Positions 1 through 7,043 are shown, counted from the first letter of the stretch. The stretch: DNA of 7,319 bases from Bacteriovoracaceae bacterium (GCA_023151145.1 JAKLJM010000106.1:1427-8745), one strand, 5' to 3'. Translations and numbers: made by a program. The notes: generated from the letters alone by a model not told the origin.

Positions 1-8
1 GGAAATTT

Positions 9-956
9 ATGGTCAACCATTACACAATTCAAATGGCCTCGAAAATTTCTGGTGTTGGAGTGCATACCATCAGAGCGTGGGAAAAACGCTACAAAGCAAT
101 TGTCCCGATTCGGGATGAGGCAGGTCATCGAGTCTACTCGAAAGAAGATGTTGAAAAATTAAAGCTTTTAAGTGAACTTTGTGTTTTAGGTTATACCATC
201 TCGAAAATTGCGCGCCTTTCCTCTGAGGAATTGCGAGAACAACTAAGTGATCTGGGAAAAAACTCTGCCATTACTTCTGCAAACAACTTAAAATTAATCG
301 ATGAAAATCAAAATGTGAATATTGAAGAAATGTTAATCATTCTTCGATTGGCGTTAAAGTCATATAAGTTAGATGTTATTTCTCAAGAGTTATCGAAAAT
401 TAAAAATCTCTTTAACACTAGAGAATTTATTTTTAAAGTCATTGGGCCTTTGATGAGTGATCTCGGACGAGCTGTTTATATGGGGGAATTTACCATAGCC
501 CAAGAGCATGCTCTTTCCAGTATTGTTCGTTATCAATTAGGCCATATTCTTTATCGTCCAAATGAAGCGAGTAAAAACCGTCCTATTTATTTAGTCTGTG
601 GTATTGAGGGGGATTTGCATGAGTTTGGAATTCTTCAAGCTGCTATCCTTTGCCAATATTATGATTTGAATGTTTTTTATCTTGGTCCCAACCTGCCTCT
701 TGATGCTTTAGTTGATACTGTAAAATCTCTAAATGTTAAAGGAGTCATCATTGGGGCAACAGCAATGATGAATGTGCAAAGTAAAAAAGATGTTGATTCG
801 TATATCGAAAGACTTGTGAAAAAAATTGATAAAAATATTGATGTTGTCATTGGTGGACCGGTGGTTATTCAGCCACAAGTTGTAAGTGAGCTCAAAAGGT
901 TCTATCACATGAAGACACTTCTTGAGCTCGATCAATATATAAAAGATTCAGTTTAA
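9..956 (+). CDS. MerR-family regulator with C-terminal cobalamin-binding-like domain (CarH/LitR-like)
   Basis: This is probably a cytoplasmic DNA-binding transcription factor. Residues about 5-70 form a MerR-type winged helix-turn-helix, with the typical run IRAWEKRY at 21-28 and GHRVYSKEDV at 39-48. Residues about 105-185 resemble the helical cap of B12-binding regulators, and about 190-300 the Rossmann-like B12-binding fold: DxHxxG at D202-H204-G207 (the lower-ligand motif), then YLGPNLP at 224-230 and a GG pair at 282-283. In CarH-type photoreceptors the cap carries Wx9EH. Here E166-H167 are present, but the Trp position is V156. Members of this family bind adenosylcobalamin and repress carotenoid or stress genes in the dark; whether this one binds B12 or senses light is inference. 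The ATG at 9 follows a GGAAA ribosome-site-like stretch at 1-5. The promoter lies outside the window. Its stop overlaps that of the convergent peroxidase gene. Confidence 0.88.
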   Translation: MVNHYTIQMASKISGVGVHTIRAWEKRYKAIVPIRDEAGHRVYSKEDVEKLKLLSELCVLGYTISKIARLSSEELREQLSDLGKNSAITSANNLKLIDENQNVNIEEMLIILRLALKSYKLDVISQELSKIKNLFNTREFIFKVIGPLMSDLGRAVYMGEFTIAQEHALSSIVRYQLGHILYRPNEASKNRPIYLVCGIEGDLHEFGILQAAILCQYYDLNVFYLGPNLPLDALVDTVKSLNVKGVIIGATAMMNVQSKKDVDSYIERLVKKIDKNIDVVIGGPVVIQPQVVSELKRFYHMKTLLELDQYIKDSV

Positions 957-1435
957 GTTAATGCTTTTTTTATATCTGCTCCCATATCTTTTGGATTGTC
1001 ATTGGGAGCATATCGTTTAACAGGGTTACCATTTTTATCAATTAAAAATTTTGTGAAATTCCATTTAATCGCTTTAGTTCCCATGATTCCAGGAAGAGAG
1101 TTTTTTAATTCTTGGTATAATGGGTGAGTATCACTTCCATTGACATTTATTTTTGAAAACATTGGGAAAGTGACATCATAAGTAAGTGAACAAAATTCTT
1201 TGATTTCCTTTTCGTCACCGGGCTCTTGAGCGTTGAATTGATTGCAAGGAAAGGCCAGAATTTCAAAACCTTGATTGTGGTATTCTTTATAAAGATTTTC
1301 TAATTCTTTATATTGCGGAGTAAAACCACATTTGGAAGCAACGTTTACGATTAAAAGTGCTTTTCCTTTATATTTTTCAAGTTTTTCAGTGGTTCCATCA
1401 ATATTTTTTACTTCAATATTCCAAATAGACGACAT
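953..1435 (-). CDS. Thiol glutathione peroxidase (BtuE/GPx family)
   Basis: This is a cytoplasmic peroxidase that reduces H2O2 and organic hydroperoxides. At 160 residues it is the normal length for bacterial GPx, and it has no signal peptide. The peroxidatic cysteine is C36 in VNVASKCGFTP (31-40), a Cys rather than selenocysteine. The rest of the catalytic tetrad is visible as Q66 in FPCNQF (62-67) and W125-N126 in KWNFTKF. C82 in EFCSLTYDVTFPMF occupies the resolving-cysteine position of thioredoxin-dependent members, so thioredoxin rather than glutathione is the likely reductant; this is inferred from the family. C64 is a third cysteine. The start is well supported: AGGAG lies at 1441-1445 on the minus strand, 5 bases before the ATG. 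The gene appears monocistronic and is transcribed from the 1436-1549 intergenic region, toward the MerR-type regulator gene. Confidence 0.95.
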   Translation of the reverse strand: MSSIWNIEVKNIDGTTEKLEKYKGKALLIVNVASKCGFTPQYKELENLYKEYHNQGFEILAFPCNQFNAQEPGDEKEIKEFCSLTYDVTFPMFSKINVNGSDTHPLYQELKNSLPGIMGTKAIKWNFTKFLIDKNGNPVKRYAPNDNPKDMGADIKKALT

Positions 1436-1466
1436 ATTTTCTCCTGAATTTAAAAGTAATGATGCT

Positions 1467-1480
1467 TTATCATACGATAA
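1467..1480. repeat. Short palindrome TTATC-ATAC-GATAA in front of the GPx gene
   Basis: There are two perfectly complementary 5-base arms with a 4-base centre. The palindrome overlaps the only plausible -10 hexamer for the GPx gene (TATGAT, minus strand, 1469-1474). It could be an operator, but arms this short in AT-rich DNA arise by chance fairly often. Confidence 0.3.
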
Positions 1481-1490
1481 TTCTATTTAA

Positions 1491-1519
1491 TTGGTGATAT
1501 TTATTTTTTAAGATATCAT
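1491..1519 (+). promoter_or_regulatory. Candidate sigma-70-type promoter for the ABC exporter operon
   Basis: TTGGTG (1491-1496) is followed after exactly 17 bases by TATCAT (1514-1519). The -10 matches 5 of 6 consensus bases but the -35 only 3 of 6. Transcription would start near 1526, giving a leader of about 24 bases that contains the GAGG ribosome site. The inverted repeat TGATAT (1495-1500) / ATATCA (1513-1518) lies between and across these boxes, a placement that would suit an operator. The assignment rests on spacing and sequence only. Confidence 0.4.
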
Positions 1520-1549
1520 AGACAGAGATGATCAAATATTGAGGTTAAA

Positions 1550-2266
1550 ATGGAATTTGCAATTGAAGTCAACGACGTAACCAAGTCCTACGGAGCTCAC
1601 TTTACACTTGAAAAAATAAATCTAAAGGTCAAAAAAGGCGAAGTTTTTGCTTTGATTGGTCAAAACGGTGCAGGGAAAACCACACTCGTTAAATTGATTT
1701 TAGATTTATTACGAACGACAGAAGGTGACATTAACTTATCTGGTATTTCGTCCATCGATTCGCATTCAAGAGAAAAAGTTGGTTTTATTCCTGAAAAATT
1801 TAGTTTTTTTAGTTTTTATACAGTGGGAGGAGTCTTAGATTTTTTTGCAGAGTCTAGAGGTTTTGTGGGCGCTGAAAAAAAAGCCATTGTTGAAAACGCC
1901 TTAAAAAAATTAACGTTGGAAGATATTAGAACACGTAAGTTGTCGACTTTCTCAAAAGGACAACTTCAAAGAGTAGGATTGGCAACATTGCTTATCGGGG
2001 AATTAGATATATTAATATTGGATGAACCTTTTTCTGGATTAGATCCGATCGGAATTAAAGACCTAAAAGACTTAATAAAAGAATTTAAACTTCAAGGAAA
2101 GACAGTGTTTATTAACTCACATATTCTCTTAGAGATGGAGCAGTTGTGTGATTCATTTGCTGTTTTAAAAAATGGTAAACTGGTTCACTCTGGATCGGTG
2201 GCTTCGATGAAAGAGAAGCACGGTAATCTTGAAGATTTTTTTACCAAATTAGTAATGGAGTCCTAA
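1550..2266 (+). CDS. ABC exporter ATP-binding subunit (ABC-2 type)
   Basis: This is the cytoplasmic nucleotide-binding subunit that powers the permease encoded 1 base downstream. All the core motifs are visible in 238 residues: Walker A GQNGAGKTT at 37-45, signature FSKGQLQR at 134-141, Walker B LDILILDEP at 152-160 with catalytic E159, D-loop SGLD at 162-165, and switch histidine H191. The Q-loop position reads FIPEKF (79-84), with Glu instead of Gln. That and the SKGQ form of the signature are common in the ABC-2 exporter subfamily (NosF/NatA-like), so they do not suggest inactivity. No membrane segment is fused. GAGG at 1541-1544 supports the ATG at 1550. There is no substrate-binding protein gene next to it, which fits export rather than import. 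The cargo cannot be read from the sequence. Confidence 0.95.
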   Translation: MEFAIEVNDVTKSYGAHFTLEKINLKVKKGEVFALIGQNGAGKTTLVKLILDLLRTTEGDINLSGISSIDSHSREKVGFIPEKFSFFSFYTVGGVLDFFAESRGFVGAEKKAIVENALKKLTLEDIRTRKLSTFSKGQLQRVGLATLLIGELDILILDEPFSGLDPIGIKDLKDLIKEFKLQGKTVFINSHILLEMEQLCDSFAVLKNGKLVHSGSVASMKEKHGNLEDFFTKLVMES

Positions 2267-2267
2267 T

Positions 2268-3110
2268 ATGAATATTTCTTCTCTACAAAAACAAACGATA
2301 AAAGCGATTTTAAAAGATACGATAAAAAAAGAATTGAGATCTAAAACATTGATAGTCTTATTTGTTGTTACATCACTGAGTATGTATTTAATGTATCAAG
2401 TAATTAAAACCGTGGGCGGATCAGTAGATGGTCTGCCTATTGGTGTGGTCGGTAATTTAACTTTTAATATCATGTTCTGGGGTATTAATTCATTGGCCAT
2501 TATTATTGCGACTATTTTAGGAGCAGGATCAATACGTTCAGATTTTAAAGAAAAAATATCCTATACATTGCTAACACTGCCAATTCCACGGACGGCTTAT
2601 TTTTATACACGTATTCTCGGTGTATGGATAATGAGTGTGGCCTATTACCTTTATAGTTTTGTCTTAGGGATTTTATTTTTGACTTACTTACAAAAAGGAG
2701 TTGGGGGAGTCTGGAGTTATTTAACAGCGTTAGTTTTATCAAGCATTGTCATTTTCATTGTTTTGAATATTTCATCGTTTATCGCTCTTTATCTTGGCCA
2801 ACTTTGGTCTGTGTTTTCTACATTTATTATTGTTATTTTGATGTCGGTTTCTTGGGGAAGATTTTCGACAGTGAATGTCCAAGAAGCCATGACTGCTTTT
2901 AATGGTTTTGATATCATTCGTGGTTTTTTCTATGTTTTTACTCCCCATATTTCACTTTATTCTGATTTAGTTTCGGCCCTTTTGATTAATGATCAACCTA
3001 TGATTGAGTTTCAAAAAGTGAATTGGCTCTTTGAAGTGCCTCATTTGATTTTGACGACTGGTTTGATGGTTTTTCTTATTAGGTTGGCATTGAAGAAAAA
3101 AGATTTCTAA
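2268..3110 (+). CDS. ABC-2 type exporter permease subunit
   Basis: This is the inner-membrane partner of the preceding ATPase. Its 280 residues contain about six hydrophobic segments, near 27-45, 64-86, 113-139, 150-176, 180-195 and 257-274, the usual number for a single ABC-2 permease. After helix 2 a cytoplasmic stretch reads SIRSDFKEKISYTLLTLPIP (88-107), the typical pattern of this superfamily (charged turn, then LLTLPIPR before the next helix). The last residues, KKKDF, are a basic cytoplasmic tail. The ATG comes 1 base after the ATPase stop, with GGAG at 2257-2260 inside the upstream gene as ribosome site, so the pair is a translationally linked operon that probably forms an A2B2 transporter. 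NosY-like or drug/lipid/peptide exporters are all possible; no substrate is inferred. Confidence 0.9.
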   Translation: MNISSLQKQTIKAILKDTIKKELRSKTLIVLFVVTSLSMYLMYQVIKTVGGSVDGLPIGVVGNLTFNIMFWGINSLAIIIATILGAGSIRSDFKEKISYTLLTLPIPRTAYFYTRILGVWIMSVAYYLYSFVLGILFLTYLQKGVGGVWSYLTALVLSSIVIFIVLNISSFIALYLGQLWSVFSTFIIVILMSVSWGRFSTVNVQEAMTAFNGFDIIRGFFYVFTPHISLYSDLVSALLINDQPMIEFQKVNWLFEVPHLILTTGLMVFLIRLALKKKDF

Positions 3111-3114
3111 TTGT

Positions 3115-3159
3115 TGGTACAGGATGAAGGTCTAAGATTCATCCTGTATGCCATTTTTT
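3115..3159 (+). terminator. Strong intrinsic terminator of the ABC exporter operon
   Basis: A perfect 11-bp stem, TACAGGATGAA (3118-3128) with TTCATCCTGTA (3138-3148), encloses a 9-base loop. The stem can be lengthened by TGG (3115-3117) pairing with CCA (3151-3153) across a 2-base bulge, which places the T6 run (3154-3159) directly after the stem. It begins a few bases after the permease stop. On the minus strand the nearest T run lies 16 bases past the stem (3096-3101), so it is less canonical as a terminator for the convergent haem operon, though the hairpin may protect that transcript's 3' end. Confidence 0.9.
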
Positions 3160-3161
3160 CG

Positions 3162-4394
3162 CTATTGATTTTCTAATTGAATTTGTAAGAGAAGATTCAA
3201 AATTGGCCCGACGTAAAACATTCCATCATTGCTAAGTTTCATCTCGCTATTAATATATCCACTAGATTTTAATTCAAAAATAAATGGAGTTTCAGCTAAT
3301 TCATAGGGAACATTATTTTTGATAATTAGGTCATTAACTTGTTTTTCAATAGCTAATTCATTTTCAGTTAGCTGATGATTTGTAACCGGGTCATTTTTTG
3401 AAATGTGATAGATTTTTGATTTGTATTCATTAAATCTAGTGGGATTAATCCATAGGTTATTTTCAACTCTACTAATGGCCCCAACGCCAAATCCTAAATA
3501 ATTTTTAAAGTTTGATGAAATTTGCCCCATAGGTGTACGAACTTCGAAATTTTTTTCAATATGTTCAGATGCTTTTAAATATTGACCTAACCCTAGTGCT
3601 CGGTGGGTATTAATTAGCTGATGATGAATATCTAATAAAAGCTTTGTTATTTCGTTTGCCTGTAAGGTTGTACCGTTTCCAAAAAGGAACATGTTTTGTT
3701 TGTTAAAGGCCGAAGTTTTTAAAGGGTAGAAATTGATTAAATCAAAAGAATAATCGTTAAGACGATCCAACGTGAATTTGATTTTGTGATCATTTTGCAA
3801 CGGAAGACCTACTATGAAATCTGCTACGTAGACAAAAGGAAATTCTTTTAAGAGTTCTGGTGATATATAATTATGATCGCGATTTACATTCTCTAAGACA
3901 TCGTGATTAAAATCTTGAAAACCAATACGAATTTGGGTGACACCTAGGTTTTGAAAAAGCTGTAATTTTTCTTTGGTTAGATCTTTGGGGTGAGCTTCAA
4001 TAATGAATTCAAATTTTTCATCGATTGATAAGTATTCTTGCAAACTTTGAATAAACATTTTTAAAGCATGATCATTTAAAAGCGAGGGAGTTCCTCCTCC
4101 TAAGTAAATTGCTTTAACCGGATGTTTTTCCGGAAGAGTGTTTTTAACTTCCGTTATTAATCCAACAATATACTCAAGATGCATAGAGCTCTCTTTTGTG
4201 ACTTGAATGTTCAAGTCACAAAAAGAACAAAGTTTTTCACAGAAGGGGAAATGAAAATAAAGAGCATTGGCTTTTGTCGAGAGCAAGGCATTTCCATTCC
4301 ACTGATGGAGAGAAGGCAGCGTGAAACGAGTGAATTGTGAAAAAAATCTCTCACTAACTGCAAAGAACTGAAAATGCGAGAGCTTCTTATTCAT
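3162..4394 (-). CDS. hemN: HemN-like radical SAM protein, probable oxygen-independent coproporphyrinogen III dehydrogenase
   Basis: The likely reaction is SAM-dependent oxidative decarboxylation of coproporphyrinogen III to protoporphyrinogen IX without oxygen, in the cytoplasm. The radical SAM cluster motif is C52-x3-C56-x2-C59, preceded by Y46-x-H48, matching the YxHxPFC context of HemN. Other family residues are GGGTP (99-103), E133, R156 in RIGFQDF, D192 in DFIVGLP and GVGAIS (303-308). The N-terminal part (RFTLPSLHQW, 23-32) resembles the HemN arm, and the C-terminal region aligns by eye with HemN throughout, so a full-length CPDH-type fold is likely. At 410 residues it is shorter than E. 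coli HemN (457). One key difference is that HemN normally has CxxxCxxCxC, whereas here the last Cys is L61 (FCDLN), as in HemW. HemW-like chaperone activity therefore remains possible. The ATG overlaps the hemE stop by 8 bases and has no clear ribosome site, which implies translational coupling. Confidence 0.82.
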   Translation of the reverse strand: MNKKLSHFQFFAVSERFFSQFTRFTLPSLHQWNGNALLSTKANALYFHFPFCEKLCSFCDLNIQVTKESSMHLEYIVGLITEVKNTLPEKHPVKAIYLGGGTPSLLNDHALKMFIQSLQEYLSIDEKFEFIIEAHPKDLTKEKLQLFQNLGVTQIRIGFQDFNHDVLENVNRDHNYISPELLKEFPFVYVADFIVGLPLQNDHKIKFTLDRLNDYSFDLINFYPLKTSAFNKQNMFLFGNGTTLQANEITKLLLDIHHQLINTHRALGLGQYLKASEHIEKNFEVRTPMGQISSNFKNYLGFGVGAISRVENNLWINPTRFNEYKSKIYHISKNDPVTNHQLTENELAIEKQVNDLIIKNNVPYELAETPFIFELKSSGYINSEMKLSNDGMFYVGPILNLLLQIQLENQ

Positions 4395-5430
4395 AAAGAA
4401 AATTTTCGTGAATGAATTTTACGGCATTCCTTACATTCTCTTCAGGAGTATGTTGTAAGACTCCGTGCCCTAAACCCATAATCCATTTATCCATTGGGGC
4501 ATTTGCATTTTTTACCGACGCTAAAAGCTCTTTTAGTTTATTTTCAAGAAGAGGCCATGGATAGTGTAGATAGCTTGGATCAAGATTTCCTTGAATCATA
4601 AATTCATCGCCAAATTCATTTAAGACTTCACTAATATCATGTCGCCAATCAACGCCTAAAACATCAATACCAGATCCTCTTAACGTTTTAAGATAGTTTG
4701 TATGAGTGAGTTTAGAATAATAAATGATTTTTGTGTTTGGGTGTTTGGCCTTAAAGAGACTTACTATTTTTTTGATTGCTGGGACTAAAAATGTTTTATA
4801 ATCACTTAGCATTACTTCACCAGCAGCGGTGTCAAATAAACAGACGGCTTCAGCTCCATTTTCGGCCTGAACTGACATTTCTTCAAGAAGTTCAGGGATA
4901 AGTATTTCTAAGAATCCATTATATCTGCCATCATAAAAGCCAAGCTTACTTGAAGTTAAATTACCGGCGTGTGATCCTTCAACCGCATAAGTATATAGAG
5001 TGAACGGAGCTCCAACGAAACCAAGCATTGAGACATTTTTTGGTAATGATGTTTTTAAGAGTTTTACGGCATCGCCTTGGAATTGATAAAATGATTTACC
5101 AGGGGCTTTGAGTTTTAATTTTTTTAGATCTTCAGACGTTTCAAGTCTATATTCTAAGGTAGGTGGACCGGAGTGATAAGATAAGCCCATACCTAATTGT
5201 TCGAGTGGAAAAAGTAAATCTGAAAATAAAATTGCGGCATCGAAATTAAAATCTTCAATGGGGCCCATTGTTACGTCTCGTGCCAAGCTTGGATCTTTAC
5301 ACATTGTCATGAAGTCTGAAGTTTTTTTGATATTCTGATAATGTGAGTGATAACGTCCAGCTTGTCGCATAAACCAAACAGGTACGCCTTTATTTTGCTT
5401 TTGTGTTGGTCGATTGATAAATAATCCCAT
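4387..5430 (-). CDS. hemE: Uroporphyrinogen III decarboxylase
   Basis: HemE removes the four acetate carboxyls of uroporphyrinogen III to give coproporphyrinogen III, a cytoplasmic step that directly precedes the reaction proposed for the next gene. The family signatures are unmistakable: PVWFMRQAGRY (17-27) with R22 and R26, catalytic Asp D71 in ILFSDLLFP, GAPFTLYTYAVEG (140-152) with Y148, FDTAAG (199-204), and H322 in GLGHG (319-323). At 347 residues it has the usual length, with an N-terminus slightly shorter than in E. coli. AAGGAT sits 8-9 bases before the ATG, within the 15-bp gap after the response regulator stop. No motif residue is missing, so it should be active. Position in the operon places it under the same transcript as hemL and the two-component genes. 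Confidence 0.98.
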   Translation of the reverse strand: MGLFINRPTQKQNKGVPVWFMRQAGRYHSHYQNIKKTSDFMTMCKDPSLARDVTMGPIEDFNFDAAILFSDLLFPLEQLGMGLSYHSGPPTLEYRLETSEDLKKLKLKAPGKSFYQFQGDAVKLLKTSLPKNVSMLGFVGAPFTLYTYAVEGSHAGNLTSSKLGFYDGRYNGFLEILIPELLEEMSVQAENGAEAVCLFDTAAGEVMLSDYKTFLVPAIKKIVSLFKAKHPNTKIIYYSKLTHTNYLKTLRGSGIDVLGVDWRHDISEVLNEFGDEFMIQGNLDPSYLHYPWPLLENKLKELLASVKNANAPMDKWIMGLGHGVLQHTPEENVRNAVKFIHENFLYE

Positions 5431-5445
5431 TTTTTTAGATCCTTT

Positions 5446-6135
5446 TTAATTAATAATATGTAGTTTGTAACCGATACTTCTTATTGATTGAATTTCTACT
5501 TTTTTTTGCTGGTCCGTTTCGCACCATTTTCTCAGTTTGACGATATAGTTATCGACTGTTCTTTGGCTTGGGTATTTGTCTTCCCCCCAAATTTTTTCAA
5601 TTATATCATCGCGATTAACAGCTTCATTTTTATTTTGATAAAGCATTTCGAGGATGGCACATTCTTTTTGTGAAAGTGCGATGTTTTCACCATTGCCATC
5701 TACAACTTCAAATTGTCTAAATCGTATTTTAAGGCCACCTATCTGTATTTCTTCAGGTAAGGTTGCAGTAATTTCTCGATTTTTTAATATGCGCTCTAAC
5801 CTCAATGTAATTTCTTTTAAGGCAAAAGGCTTCGTTATATAATCTTCGGCGCCAATTTCTAGCCCTTGAACTTTGGTTTCGGGGTCATTGAGAGCTGAAA
5901 GAAATAAGAGAACAGTTTGCGGTGAATGTTTTCGAATTTTTTTTCCAAAATCAAGTCCCGAGCCATCGGGAAGACCGATGTCTAAAAGAGCGACATGAAA
6001 AAAATCTTTTTGTAGCTCTCTTTCTGCTTCTTGGATCGTTTGTACCCAATGGCATTGATGCCCTTTTGAATTTAGATATTCAGATAGGGTTGTCCCTAAA
6101 TTGATTTCGTCTTCTAAAAGTAAAATTCTAAGCAT
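5446..6135 (-). CDS. OmpR/PhoB-family response regulator
   Basis: This is a DNA-binding response regulator of 229 residues and the cognate partner of the kinase encoded just upstream. The receiver domain (about 1-118) has the acidic pocket E8-D9, the phospho-acceptor D52 in LLDIGLPDGSG, the switch residue S80, and K102 in TKPF. The winged-helix output domain (about 128-227) contains LSQKECAILEML (154-165), IWGEDKYPSQRTVDNYIVKL (182-201) as the recognition-helix region, and the C-terminal wing IRSIGYKL. All residues needed for phosphorylation are intact. The ATG lies within the last codons of the kinase gene (8-bp overlap), with AGGA 8 bases before it at 6144-6147. Its targets are unknown. Autoregulation of the haem operon it sits in is an attractive inference, but the operon promoter lies outside the window. 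Confidence 0.95.
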   Translation of the reverse strand: MLRILLLEDEINLGTTLSEYLNSKGHQCHWVQTIQEAERELQKDFFHVALLDIGLPDGSGLDFGKKIRKHSPQTVLLFLSALNDPETKVQGLEIGAEDYITKPFALKEITLRLERILKNREITATLPEEIQIGGLKIRFRQFEVVDGNGENIALSQKECAILEMLYQNKNEAVNRDDIIEKIWGEDKYPSQRTVDNYIVKLRKWCETDQQKKVEIQSIRSIGYKLHIIN

Positions 6136-7027
6136 GAGTAGAATCCTTTTTTAGCGACAGCTCTAAAGTAAAAGGGGACGTTGATGTGATGGCAATATCT
6201 CCATTCATTTTTTGAATTAATTTATGAATAAGGTAAAGCCCAATGCCTGAACCTTTTTTGGAATTAATTTTATAAAAAAGCTCACCAAGGCGATTGGTGT
6301 CTCCTTTGAAATGTCCTTGATCACTATAACGAATTGTGATGGTGTCAGTTTTACTCACAATTGAGATGTCCACTTGTTTTTGTGGGGCATGGATTTTGGT
6401 GTTTTCAAAGAGATTTTTAAAGATGATTTCTAAAGCGTGTTCATCTGCTTGAACTATTAATTCATCAGATTCAGAGTTAAAATTAATGGTTAAAAAGTTT
6501 TTTTCTCTTTTGATTAGTTGTTTAATTTTGTGAACCAAGTTGATGGACATTAAGTTAAAGCCACCACCTCTTTCTAGTCTTGAAAGTTGTAGGAGTTTAT
6601 CCATTTGGCTTTCAAGGACACCTGTGTCTTCTATTAATCTTTCAGTAAGTTTTATGAGTTTTTGATTCCCTGAATCTTCGGCAGATTCATGAATGACTTC
6701 ACCTTGAAGTTTAATGCTGGCCAAAGGAGTTTTTAATTCATGGGTTAGAGATGCAAAAAAAGCTTGCATCGCTTGAGATTTTTTTAAATCTCTTAAATAC
6801 AAGATGAATAAACTTGCAGACAAAAGAAACATCAAGCCAAAAAAAGTAGATCCTTCCCAAAGGAGCATGTTAACGACTCGATCAGTATCTCTACCTAGAC
6901 CTAAAGTCGAGGCATGTTTGCCAAAACTCATGATGAGATAAATCCACCATGAACCTAAAAGCATCATTAGAACAACCCAAACAATGTTGAGTGAAATAAT
7001 GAGTTTGGTTTTGTTTTTAATAAACAT
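6128..7027 (-). CDS. Membrane-bound sensor histidine kinase with minimal extracytoplasmic loop
   Basis: Numbering is from the ATG at 7027 (299 residues). An in-frame ATG at 7033 exists, but the only ribosome site (AGGA, 7035-7038) is 1 base from it and 7 bases from the 7027 ATG. Two membrane helices lie at about 9-35 and 54-78, leaving an outside loop of only about 18-20 residues, too small for a folded sensor domain. There is no evident HAMP or PAS. The dimerisation/phosphotransfer box is FFASLTHELKTPLASIKLQG (90-109) with H96. The ATPase domain has N205 and N209 (N box), D236-Q-G238 (G1, lacking the second Gly of DxGxG), FY at 251-252, and GSGIGL at 259-264 (G2). The architecture suggests sensing within the membrane or through a partner. 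The gene begins shortly after the hemL stop and overlaps its response regulator by 8 bases. Confidence 0.93.
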   Translation of the reverse strand: MFIKNKTKLIISLNIVWVVLMMLLGSWWIYLIMSFGKHASTLGLGRDTDRVVNMLLWEGSTFFGLMFLLSASLFILYLRDLKKSQAMQAFFASLTHELKTPLASIKLQGEVIHESAEDSGNQKLIKLTERLIEDTGVLESQMDKLLQLSRLERGGGFNLMSINLVHKIKQLIKREKNFLTINFNSESDELIVQADEHALEIIFKNLFENTKIHAPQKQVDISIVSKTDTITIRYSDQGHFKGDTNRLGELFYKINSKKGSGIGLYLIHKLIQKMNGDIAITSTSPFTLELSLKKDSTHA

Positions 7028-7034
7028 GCTCATA

Positions 7035-7038
7035 TCCT
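7035..7038 (-). promoter_or_regulatory. Ribosome binding site that decides the kinase start
   Basis: The minus strand reads TTAGGATATGAGCATG. AGGA is 1 base from the first ATG (7033) and 7 bases from the second (7027). Only the second spacing is workable, so translation most likely begins at 7027 and the protein is two residues shorter than the longest open frame. Confidence 0.7.
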
Positions 7039-7043
7039 AAGTA

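Larger units (their letters stand above)
1436..1549. promoter_or_regulatory. Divergent intergenic region between the GPx and ABC exporter genes
   Basis: This AT-rich spacer of 114 bases must hold the start signals of both divergent units. It contains the GPx ribosome site (1441-1445, minus strand), the ABC ribosome site GAGG (1541-1544, plus strand), a plus-strand promoter candidate, a minus-strand -10-like hexamer TATGAT (1469-1474, with no good -35 at 16-18 bp) and two short inverted repeats (1467-1480 and 1495-1518). No small gene or RNA is evident. The promoter assignments come from inspection only. Confidence 0.6.

Noticed and set aside
1951..1974. Non-canonical ABC signature (SKGQ) and Glu at the Q-loop of the ATPase
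   Set aside because: Both variants are common in ABC-2 exporter ATPases; all catalytic residues are present, so this is not evidence of loss of function.
3096..3148. Hairpin at 3118-3148 as a fully bidirectional terminator
   Set aside because: On the minus strand the T run lies 16 bases after the stem, so it is canonical only for the rightward exporter operon.
5488..6104. Three rightward open frames of about 60 codons inside the response regulator gene, and similar leftward frames inside the MerR and permease genes
   Set aside because: They are antisense shadows of strongly conserved coding sequences, with hydrophobic or low-complexity translations and no ribosome sites or family motifs.
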